Below are positions 51,664 to 59,923 of a stretch of DNA of 64,000 bases, piece by piece. The notes under the pieces are model-generated. The model saw nothing but the letters and a program-made list of their open reading frames with translations, did not search any database and was not told the origin of the DNA. The DNA is from Chitinophaga varians (GTDB taxonomy: Bacteria; Bacteroidota; Bacteroidia; Chitinophagales; Chitinophagaceae), in the NCBI RefSeq assembly GCF_014529945.1, contig NZ_JACVFB010000001.1:806001-870000 (forward strand), written 5' to 3'. Numbering within the stretch: the stretch's first letter is position 1; the number at the start of each line of letters is the position of its first letter. The position numbers and the translations under genes are program-made.

Positions 51664-52341
51664 TTAGGGTTTCACTAACTCAATACGGCCGTCAGTCTCA
51701 AATATCCGGGTGCCTACCGGGTCGGTGACAAAAAATTCCTTTTGATGTTTGACAGCACAACGGGAAAGATATTCAATACAACTGCCGCACAGGTTACTGC
51801 TCACCCCAAAAATATCTTCACCGGATGCCGCCATTTTCTTGGGCGCATGGCAGAGAAAAAATGCATTTTCAATAGGCCCCCAGTGCGCTAAGGCCGGGTA
51901 CCAGAAAGTATTTCCGCTCCTTAGCTGATTTTCCTTCCAGCTCTCCAGCGTAAGTTTTTCCTGCACAGGCGTTACACCGGAATCGGTCAACAGCCATACT
52001 TCGTTTTGATGCTTGCCGGTGGTGATCAGTATCCAATACATCCCGCAACCTTCTTTGGCGATGGGGATGTTACCATACTGCACAGCCGCTATCTTTTCTT
52101 CCACAAGTTGCTCATCATCCACATCCTCCCATACATATTCTGACTCAAATGGAAAATCAACCAGCAATGTCTTTTCATACGCTGTCTGATGAAAGGGAGT
52201 GCTGCCCGCTTCGCCATAGGGAATAAGGCCATACAGGGAGAGCGGCTGCGATTGATTCGCCTGGTAAAAGTGCTGATACTGTGCTACTATGCCGGCATAG
52301 GCTGGCTGGTCCTTCTTTTTTAGAAAATCAAATAATCCCAT
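51664..52341 (-). CDS. SMI1/KNR4 (SUKH)-like protein
   Basis: The 225-residue protein has no signal peptide. A central stretch, GNIPIAKEGCGMYWILITTG then VWLLTDSGVTPV and LTLESWKEN, matches the core of SUKH-superfamily domains. An N-terminal FDFLKKKDQP tail and a C-terminal part with a CGSCIEYLSRC cysteine cluster are extra. SUKH proteins often serve as immunity proteins against contact-dependent or polymorphic toxins, but no toxin gene lies beside it. The family call is moderate and the role open. It is convergent with the MFS gene, 33 bp apart, with no clear terminator between. Confidence 0.6.
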   Translation of the reverse strand: MGLFDFLKKKDQPAYAGIVAQYQHFYQANQSQPLSLYGLIPYGEAGSTPFHQTAYEKTLLVDFPFESEYVWEDVDDEQLVEEKIAAVQYGNIPIAKEGCGMYWILITTGKHQNEVWLLTDSGVTPVQEKLTLESWKENQLRSGNTFWYPALAHWGPIENAFFLCHAPKKMAASGEDIFGVSSNLCGSCIEYLSRCAVKHQKEFFVTDPVGTRIFETDGRIELVKP

Positions 52342-52925
52342 GGTGAGTAATTGGCGGCATTCCTACACGGCAAATGCCACAAGATAATACGTGTTGTGAT
52401 GAAACGCAAACGGATGTAAAAGCGTCATGCCCATTCCGTTGATATTTAGGTGAAGCCAGTATGCAGTATTATCGCGGATGCTGCGCATAGTGTGGTTATA
52501 ACGGAAAAAGAGTCATGGTCGTATCAGTGCAGGCTACTTTTTTTATTTTTGCTGAATAATTTTCACTATTTTAGCGGTGTATGCGTTTACGTATACTTTT
52601 TTAACTCAAAATTTTTAACCATTCATTTGATACTGCTTATTCCTCTTACCGGGAGGTACGCAACGATTCTATCGAAGGTCCTATAACCTCATTGATGATG
52701 GCTTCACCAGGCCACTAATCATTTCACCAGTAATATATCTGAAAGAAGCGACTGGATTCAGTATAGCGACAGCTATGCCTTGTCGTGGACCGTTACCCCT
52801 TTCTGGTGCTGTGTAATACACAGCGCTGATAAATACATATATCCTCATCACCATTCACCATGTCGGTATCCGCAGACTGCCTGTACGCAGCCTTCTGGCG
52901 GAGCTATTTACAAAATGTATTGTTT
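52342..52925. other. Intergenic region before the beta-amino-lipid synthase gene
   Basis: These 584 bp hold no convincing gene; a 78-codon frame at 52450-52686 has no recognisable features. TATTTTTG at 52544-52551 matches the -7 promoter consensus but lacks a good -33 partner. A perfect spaced palindrome lies at 52808-52824. The region is a likely control site for the large synthase gene. Confidence 0.5.
52808..52824. promoter_or_regulatory. Operator-like palindrome before the synthase gene
   Basis: GCTGTGT and ACACAGC form a perfect inverted repeat around AAT. It lies 36 bp before the first possible ATG (52860) and 102 bp before the preferred one (52926), a fitting place for a repressor or activator site. 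Confidence 0.4.
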
Positions 52926-55900
52926 ATGAAGTACACATCGCGTCCGGATACGTTACAGCAGTTATTGACAGGACTCAAAGATGAACAAAACAAAGGCGTC
53001 ACCTTTATCACAGGCAGCAACAAAGAAACGTTTCTATCCTATCAGCAGTTGTATGCCGACGCCCTATCATGGTTGGCCCACCTACAGGAGAGAGGCCTGA
53101 CACCGGGTTCTGAGCTGGTGTTGCAGATAGAGGACGGCAAAACTTTTTTACAGCTCTTCTGGGCATGTTTGCTGGGCGCTATTATACCGGTGCCTGTGGC
53201 GGTGACCTATGAAGGTGAAAACGCACAGAAGCTGTATAAGATCAAAAGTTTTCTGGACAAGCCCGTATTGGCCGTTAAACGCGCCCATTACGAAAAACTG
53301 CTGTCAGGCGCCGCGGCTGCCGACGGGCAGGGTTTTGATCACATCATCTTCACCGATGACAAAGAAGAAACCGGTAAAGAAGGGGTAGTCGTTCCCGTTA
53401 CCCCGGAAACGATCGCTTTTCTGCAATTCTCTTCCGGATCTACCGGTAACCCCAAAGGCGTGGTGCTGACACACAAAAACCTTATCACCAACGTGTTTGA
53501 GGCCATTACAGCGCATCAGCTCACAGCGGAGGACTGCCACCTCAGCTGGATGCCGCTCACCCATGATATGGGCCTCATCGGGTTTCACCTGTATCCGTTT
53601 GCTGCCGGGTTGAATCATTACCTGATGCCGACGGATTTGTTTATCAGGAACCCGTTGTTGTGGATGCAGAAAATTTCAGAACATCGTATTACCGTTACCG
53701 GTTCTCCGAACTTTGGCTATAAATATTACCTGAATCAGTTTACCCCCGAAAAAGGAGAAGGGCTGGACCTTTCCTCCCTGAGGATCATCTTCAACGGTGC
53801 GGAGCCAATAGCGGCCCCGTTGTGCCGGCAGTTTATAGACGTACTGGGAAAGTATCAGCTGGACCCGAAGTCGATGTTCCCTTGCTACGGACTGGCGGAA
53901 GGTACGCTGGAAGTGAGTTTGGCGGATATGGACACCGTCTTCAGCAGCCTGTTCATACGGAGGGATTCGCTGGCCCTGGGGCAACCGGTGATCGTTACCA
54001 GCGGCGAAGAAGCCACGGTAGAGCATACCGAAGTGGTGAACGTCGGCAAAATCATCGGCGGTGTGACGGTCAGTATCACTAATGAAGCAGGTAAACCATT
54101 GCCCGACGGCCATCTGGGGGCTGTACAGATAAAAGGCGATGCGGTTACCAGTCGCTATTATAATAATGAAGCAGCAACGGCGGCGGCTATACGTAATGGA
54201 TGGCTCAATACCGGCGATACCGGGTTTATGCTCGATGGTTATCTCTACATCGCCGGCCGCTCGAAAGATATCATTTTTGTCAATGGACTGAATGTCTATC
54301 CGCATGATATAGAACATACGGTAGAACAAGGGACCGGGATGGAAGCCGGTAAGGTAGTGGCGTGTGGCGTTCCCGACGAGGAGACAGGCACCGAGGCGGT
54401 GGTGGTATTTGTGATCCATAAATCTTCCACAGAGAAATTCCTGCCTGTTGTAGCTACGGTGAAAAGATATGTTGCCTCTCAGCTGGGGCTGGAAGTAAAG
54501 CATGTGCTGCCGGTGAGAAAAGTGCCTAAAACCACCAGCGGGAAAGTGAAGCGTTATGCTTTTACCGAAGAATACCGGCAAGGGGTATACGCAGATATCA
54601 TCCGTGAAATAGCCGCGGCGCAACAACATACCGCATCACTACAGGAGACGAACACACGTAGTTTTGAAGAAGTCCGGAAATGGTTGCAGCAATGGCTGCA
54701 ACAGCGGTTTAAACTGACCAACGAAGCCCTGTTGGCCGACCGGGTGTTTGCGGAATACGGGATGACCTCCATGCAGGCAGTCATGCTGGCGGCCGACCTG
54801 GAGCAGTGGTTGCAGCAACCGGTGGATAAAACGGTCATCTACAATTATACTACCGCCACCTCGCTGGCGGCATACCTTTCCGGTAAAACCGGCACCGCAA
54901 CGGCTGAGGGGCAGCAGCACCTGGCTACTGGCGGGAAAGTGGCGGTAATCGGTATCGGATGCCGCTTTCCGGGCGGCGTGAACAGTCCCGCTGCTTTCTG
55001 GGAACTGCTGCGCGAACAACGTAGCGGCGTCACCGTTGTCCCTGAAAGCCGCTGGGATGCGGAACAATATTACAGTGCTGATGAAGATGAAACGGGGAAG
55101 ATGTATACCCGTCACGGTGGTTTCATAGAACAGGCAGACCAGTTCGATCCGCTGTTCTTCGGTATTTCACCCAGAGAAACCATCGGTATGGACCCGCAGC
55201 AGCGCCTGTTGCTGGAAGTGAGCTGGGAGGCGATGGAGAATGCCGGCATCCGGCCCTCTTCCCTGAGGGGCAGTGATACCGGCGTATTCGTGGGGTTGGG
55301 CACTGATGACTATCAGCAGATCGTACAGGAGCATACGCCGCCGGCTTTATTTGAAGATGCTTTCACGAGCCTGGGCCTCCAGCGAAGCGTGGCCGCCGGC
55401 AGGATCGCTTACCTGTTTGATTTCCACGGCCCCGTGCTGCAACTGGATACCGCATGTTCTTCTTCTTTGCTGAGCGTGCATCAGGCCTGTCAGCAGCTGC
55501 TGCTGGGCGAATGTTCGCTGGCGCTGGCCGGCGGCGTGAACCTGATGCTCACCCCCGATACCACGATCCGGCTATGCCGTATGAAGGCGCTGTCGCCCAC
55601 CGGGCAATGCCATGCTTTCGATGAAGAAGCAGATGGCTACGTGCGGGGAGAAGGCGCCGGCATGATCGTACTGAAGCGCCTCAGCGATGCGCTGCGTGAC
55701 GGCGATAACATCCTTGCCGTCGTCAGCGGCTCGGCCGTCAACCACGACGGGCAAAGCAACGGGCTTACTGCTCCCAATGGTATTGCACAGCAACAGGTCA
55801 TCAGAAAAGCATTACAACGCGCGGGCGTAGCACCGCACACCATACAATATGTAGAAGCACATGGCACCGGTACCAAACTGGGCGATCCGGTGGAAGCCCA

Positions 55901-58900
55901 GGCGCTGCATGCGGCCTATGGCCAATCTCGCGCGGCAGATAATCCGCTGCTGCTGGGGGCCGTGAAATCCAATATCGGCCACCTCGAAGCGGCAGCAGGC
56001 ATCGCAGGACTGATTAAAACCGTACTGTCACTGCAACAGCGGCAGTTGCCCGGCACGCTGCATTTTAATACCCCCAGCAGCTATATTCCGTGGAAGGAGA
56101 TGCGGTTGAAAGTAGTGGACCGGCTGACGGCCTGGCCTGCTACCAGCGGCGTAAGACGTGCCGCCATCAGTTCCTTCGGACTGAGTGGCACCAATGCGCA
56201 TGTGATTCTGGAAGAAGCACCTGCTGTCGCCAATAACGTATATACGGAGCCGTTACCACAATGGGCATCTTACCCGCTGACGCTCTCGGCTAAATCGCCG
56301 GCGGCTTTACAATCGCTCGCAGCGAGCTACGCCACCGCATTGGAGCAGACTACTGATACCCTCGCAGATATTGCCTACAGCACTTTTACAACACGGGACG
56401 CCTTCAGCCACCGCATCGCTTTTCAGGCGGCATCTGTCACGGAAGCGACACGTCTCCTGCAGGCATATGCAGCGAACCCTTATACAGAAGAAGTGTTGTC
56501 GGGCCTGGTACAACCCCGCGACGGTAAGCTGGTATGGCTTTTCACCGGTGGTGGCTCCCAGTATTGGAATATGGGCATTGAACTGTATCAGCACAATGCC
56601 GTCTTCCGCCGCGTGGTAGACCATTGCGACAGCTGGCTGGCATCACAGTGGGGCTTTTCGCTGACCACTTTATTGTATAAAAAAGAAAAAGATGCTGCCA
56701 ATGAGTTGCTGTTGGAGATGACTTATTTCCAGCCGGCGATCTACGTGATTTCCTGCGCGCTGGCAGAAGTGTGGAAGTCGTGGGGCATCACCCCGTCTAT
56801 CGTTGCCGGTCACAGTGTAGGGGAATACGCTGCTGCCTATGTGGCCGGCGTATTCAGTCTGGACGATGGCCTGAAGCTGGTCACCGCAAGAGCGCGACTC
56901 ATGCAGGGGGTAAAAGAACCGGGATCTATGGCCACGGCCTTTGCCGGGCAAGAAGAAGTAGCGGCCATCATTCGCCCATTCGGAAATGATCTGGCCATTG
57001 CGGCGGTCAATGGCCCTGCATTGACCGTGATCTCCGGCAAAAAACAGGCGGTAGCGGACGCCCTGAAATTATTGGAAGCGGCAGGCATCAATACCCGTCA
57101 GCTCCTGATAGCCCATGCGTCGCATTCACCGCTGATGGAGGCTATGCTCGAAGAATTCCGTGAGGCAGCGAAGCAGATTGAATTCCGGCCGCCGCAGCTG
57201 CAGCTGATTTCCAATATCACCGGCGAAGAGGTGACCGAAGTACCGGACCATCGTTATTGGTGCGATCAGATCATCTCACCAGTGTTGTTCGCCAAAAGCA
57301 TACAGACCATCGCACGGCTGGGCGGCGATATCCTGATGGAGCTGGGACCTCAGCCCAATCTGCTGTCGATGGTGCAGCTTAGTGCGGAATATGCAGAAGA
57401 CCATCTGCTGCCCTGTATGAAAATTGGTCATTCTTCCTGGGAAATGATGCTACAGGTACTGTTGACACTATATGTCAAAGGGTTGCCTGTCCGGATGGAA
57501 CAGCTGTTCGATCATCCGGGTTACCGTAAAGTCCATCTTCCCGGATATACGTTTAACCGGCAACGTTATTGGACCGAAACAAAAGAATCATCATCACCCA
57601 TTACCCATTCGCAATACGAACAAAAAAGTAAGATCATGCCCGAAAGTAATCATGTACCAGCTCAACGTACCGCCATCCTGCGGGATATTACGGACATTTT
57701 CAGTACCCTGCTGAAGATTCCGGCTGCCGATATCAACATACATGCCCGTTTCCTTGAAATGGGGGCAGACTCGCTGGTACTGGCGAGTGCAGTAAGAAGG
57801 ATTGAGAAGAAATACAACGTGAATTTTTCCATCCGGCAGCTGTTTGAAACGCTGTCCACTATCCATCAGATAACGGACTATATTGTGGCGAAGAACCCGG
57901 TTGCGCCCGTGGAAACCGCTCCGGCACCGGCTTCTGCGGTAGCGGAGGTGATAGCGGAAACGGTGTCTCAGCCGGTGGTAAGGGCCGCCGCTGCGCCGGC
58001 TCGTCCTGTAAAGACGAATGGCGCCCAGCCTTATCCTGCTACGCCGGACACGGCAGTGTCCATGCGCCTGTTCAATTTCCTGGAGCAGCAGCTGGCGTTG
58101 TTATCCCAACATCTCGGCACGGAAGAATTCCTGCCGCAACCGGCAGCTACTCCGGCAGTGCCCGAAGCAGCGAAGACTAACGGTAACGGACCATCGACAG
58201 CTGCGCCAGTCGTTGCGGAGGTAACCAAAGCGCCTGCCCAGCACCGCTCTATCTTCCCGAAGATGGAAACCCGTCCGGGCGTCTCCAACTATACGGCCGC
58301 CCAGCAGGAATACCTCGATGCATTCATCCGTCGGTATAATCTCAAAACACAAAAATCAAAGGCGCTGACACAGCAGTACCGGCCGGTATTGGCTGACAAC
58401 CGCGCCTCCGCAGGGTTCCGCTTCTCTACCAAAGAGCTGGTATATCCTATACAGGCCGCGTCTTCCGCCGGTGCTACGATCACGGACATAGATGGCAACA
58501 CCTATATCGACCTGGCCATGGGCTTCGGCGTAGACCTGCTGGGGCATTGTCCACCGGTAGTAGTGGACGCCATCCAGCAGCAATTGCAACAGGGATTCCA
58601 GCTCGGGCCACAAACGCCGCTGGCCGGGCAGGTGGCTGAACTGGTAACATCGCTCACCGGTGCAGAGCGGGCCAGTTTCCATAACTCCGGTACCGAAGCG
58701 GTGATGACAGCTATCAGGCTGGCACGCACCGTTACCGGCAGGAAAAAAGTAGCCGTCTTCGCCGGCGGTTATCACGGCCACTTCGATGGCACCCTGGCGG
58801 CGCCGGAAGACCTGGAAAAATCGCATGCCGGCGTACCGATGGCCCTCGGTATCATGCAGAATATGGTGGCTGATGTACTGGTATTCGACTATCACCACCC

Positions 58901-59675
58901 TGACGTGGTGGAACAGATACGCGCGCATAAACATGAACTGGCAGCCGTACTGGTAGAACCGGTGCAAAGCCGTAAGCCGGGGTATCAGCCCAAAGCCTTG
59001 CTGCACGCCCTGCGTGAGATGACAAAAGCAGAGGATATCGCCCTGGTATTTGATGAGATGATCACCGGTTTCCGTATCCATCCGGGCGGAGCACAGGCGC
59101 ATTTTGAGGTGCGCGCAGACCTGGCCACCTATGGCAAGATCGCAGGGGGCGGATTACCGATCGGTATTATTGCCGGTACCCGCAAGTATATGGACGCACT
59201 GGACGGCGGCGTATGGCAGTACGGGGATGATTCCTACCCGGCTACCGATACGACTTTCTTTGCCGGTACCTTCTGTAAACATCCATTGAGCATGTCGGCC
59301 ACGCTGGCCCTGCTGAAGGAACTGCAACAACGCGGCCCTGCGCTCCAGGAGAAACTGAATAGCCGTACCACTAAGCTGGTGAATGAGCTGTCGGCCTTCT
59401 TCAAAGAAAATAATGTGCCCATGGACGTACACAATTTTGGCTCGCTGTTCTATTTCGCCATCACTTCCAATATGGACCTCTTTTTCTATCACCTGTTAGA
59501 GAAAGGCGTATATATATGGGAGGGGAGGACCTGCTTCCTGTCAGACGCGCATACAGATGAACAGGTGCGCCATATCACCAAGGCAGTGAAAGATAGTATC
59601 CGGGAACTGCAGCAGGAAGGATTCCTTCCGAAGCCTGCAACGCCCGTATCCAAAGGAAAAACGATGGTACTATAA
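52926..59675 (+). CDS. Stand-alone FAAL-ACP-KS-AT-ACP-aminotransferase (beta-amino fatty acyl synthase)
   Basis: The protein of 2249 residues holds: a fatty acyl-AMP ligase (about 1-560; SSGSTGNPKG near 168, YGLAEGTLE, NTGDTGFMLDGYLYIAGR); an ACP (GMTSM, near 614); a ketosynthase (about 670-1098; DTACSSSL with Cys844, EAHGTGT, KSNIGHLEAAAG); an acyltransferase (about 1200-1490; GHSVGEY, HASHSPLM); a second ACP (GADSL, near 1614); an Ala/Pro linker; and a PLP aminotransferase of the glutamate-semialdehyde type (NSGTEAVM, FDEMITGFR, Lys2071 in YGKIAGGG). A free fatty acid should be activated, extended once with malonyl (AT type inferred) and aminated at the beta-keto group, as in the iturin and mycosubtilin starter modules. 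Unlike those, no condensation or adenylation domain follows, and no release, PPTase or export gene is adjacent. ATG 52860 would add 22 residues of doubtful value. Confidence 0.92.
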   Translation: MKYTSRPDTLQQLLTGLKDEQNKGVTFITGSNKETFLSYQQLYADALSWLAHLQERGLTPGSELVLQIEDGKTFLQLFWACLLGAIIPVPVAVTYEGENAQKLYKIKSFLDKPVLAVKRAHYEKLLSGAAAADGQGFDHIIFTDDKEETGKEGVVVPVTPETIAFLQFSSGSTGNPKGVVLTHKNLITNVFEAITAHQLTAEDCHLSWMPLTHDMGLIGFHLYPFAAGLNHYLMPTDLFIRNPLLWMQKISEHRITVTGSPNFGYKYYLNQFTPEKGEGLDLSSLRIIFNGAEPIAAPLCRQFIDVLGKYQLDPKSMFPCYGLAEGTLEVSLADMDTVFSSLFIRRDSLALGQPVIVTSGEEATVEHTEVVNVGKIIGGVTVSITNEAGKPLPDGHLGAVQIKGDAVTSRYYNNEAATAAAIRNGWLNTGDTGFMLDGYLYIAGRSKDIIFVNGLNVYPHDIEHTVEQGTGMEAGKVVACGVPDEETGTEAVVVFVIHKSSTEKFLPVVATVKRYVASQLGLEVKHVLPVRKVPKTTSGKVKRYAFTEEYRQGVYADIIREIAAAQQHTASLQETNTRSFEEVRKWLQQWLQQRFKLTNEALLADRVFAEYGMTSMQAVMLAADLEQWLQQPVDKTVIYNYTTATSLAAYLSGKTGTATAEGQQHLATGGKVAVIGIGCRFPGGVNSPAAFWELLREQRSGVTVVPESRWDAEQYYSADEDETGKMYTRHGGFIEQADQFDPLFFGISPRETIGMDPQQRLLLEVSWEAMENAGIRPSSLRGSDTGVFVGLGTDDYQQIVQEHTPPALFEDAFTSLGLQRSVAAGRIAYLFDFHGPVLQLDTACSSSLLSVHQACQQLLLGECSLALAGGVNLMLTPDTTIRLCRMKALSPTGQCHAFDEEADGYVRGEGAGMIVLKRLSDALRDGDNILAVVSGSAVNHDGQSNGLTAPNGIAQQQVIRKALQRAGVAPHTIQYVEAHGTGTKLGDPVEAQALHAAYGQSRAADNPLLLGAVKSNIGHLEAAAGIAGLIKTVLSLQQRQLPGTLHFNTPSSYIPWKEMRLKVVDRLTAWPATSGVRRAAISSFGLSGTNAHVILEEAPAVANNVYTEPLPQWASYPLTLSAKSPAALQSLAASYATALEQTTDTLADIAYSTFTTRDAFSHRIAFQAASVTEATRLLQAYAANPYTEEVLSGLVQPRDGKLVWLFTGGGSQYWNMGIELYQHNAVFRRVVDHCDSWLASQWGFSLTTLLYKKEKDAANELLLEMTYFQPAIYVISCALAEVWKSWGITPSIVAGHSVGEYAAAYVAGVFSLDDGLKLVTARARLMQGVKEPGSMATAFAGQEEVAAIIRPFGNDLAIAAVNGPALTVISGKKQAVADALKLLEAAGINTRQLLIAHASHSPLMEAMLEEFREAAKQIEFRPPQLQLISNITGEEVTEVPDHRYWCDQIISPVLFAKSIQTIARLGGDILMELGPQPNLLSMVQLSAEYAEDHLLPCMKIGHSSWEMMLQVLLTLYVKGLPVRMEQLFDHPGYRKVHLPGYTFNRQRYWTETKESSSPITHSQYEQKSKIMPESNHVPAQRTAILRDITDIFSTLLKIPAADINIHARFLEMGADSLVLASAVRRIEKKYNVNFSIRQLFETLSTIHQITDYIVAKNPVAPVETAPAPASAVAEVIAETVSQPVVRAAAAPARPVKTNGAQPYPATPDTAVSMRLFNFLEQQLALLSQHLGTEEFLPQPAATPAVPEAAKTNGNGPSTAAPVVAEVTKAPAQHRSIFPKMETRPGVSNYTAAQQEYLDAFIRRYNLKTQKSKALTQQYRPVLADNRASAGFRFSTKELVYPIQAASSAGATITDIDGNTYIDLAMGFGVDLLGHCPPVVVDAIQQQLQQGFQLGPQTPLAGQVAELVTSLTGAERASFHNSGTEAVMTAIRLARTVTGRKKVAVFAGGYHGHFDGTLAAPEDLEKSHAGVPMALGIMQNMVADVLVFDYHHPDVVEQIRAHKHELAAVLVEPVQSRKPGYQPKALLHALREMTKAEDIALVFDEMITGFRIHPGGAQAHFEVRADLATYGKIAGGGLPIGIIAGTRKYMDALDGGVWQYGDDSYPATDTTFFAGTFCKHPLSMSATLALLKELQQRGPALQEKLNSRTTKLVNELSAFFKENNVPMDVHNFGSLFYFAITSNMDLFFYHLLEKGVYIWEGRTCFLSDAHTDEQVRHITKAVKDSIRELQQEGFLPKPATPVSKGKTMVL

Positions 59676-59700
59676 GGAAAAGTTGCCCATTCATAAACAG

Positions 59701-59733
59701 GAGGTTGTCTCAAATCCGATTTGAGGCGACCTC
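59701..59733 (+). terminator. Intrinsic terminator of the synthase gene
   Basis: A 15-bp stem (59701-59715 with 59719-59733, two G-U pairs) has a 3-nt loop and is followed by TTTTCGTTTT, 25 bp after the stop. It marks the synthase as a single-gene transcript. Confidence 0.85.
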
Positions 59734-59923
59734 TTTTCGTTTTGATAAAAAGCTGTTGGTCAATGTTGTCGCCGGTTTAGACGCCGCACAGCAGGGATTT
59801 AGCCCAGATATGACCGCAGTGAATATTTTCGACCGGTACAATTTAAACCGCAGAGAGTTGATCTAAATTTATTGAAATAACCCTTATTGAAACAACCATT
59901 ATTCACCAAAATCTCAACTAACC

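Noticed and set aside
52450-52686. 78-codon frame upstream of the synthase gene
   Set aside because: It has no recognisable domain or promoter of its own, a Cys/Phe-rich composition and AT-rich DNA. It is treated as chance.
59676-59923. Search for a peptide-synthetase start or thioesterase after the synthase gene
   Set aside because: The 248-bp gap holds a terminator and promoter-like sequence only. The next gene is an unrelated protease.
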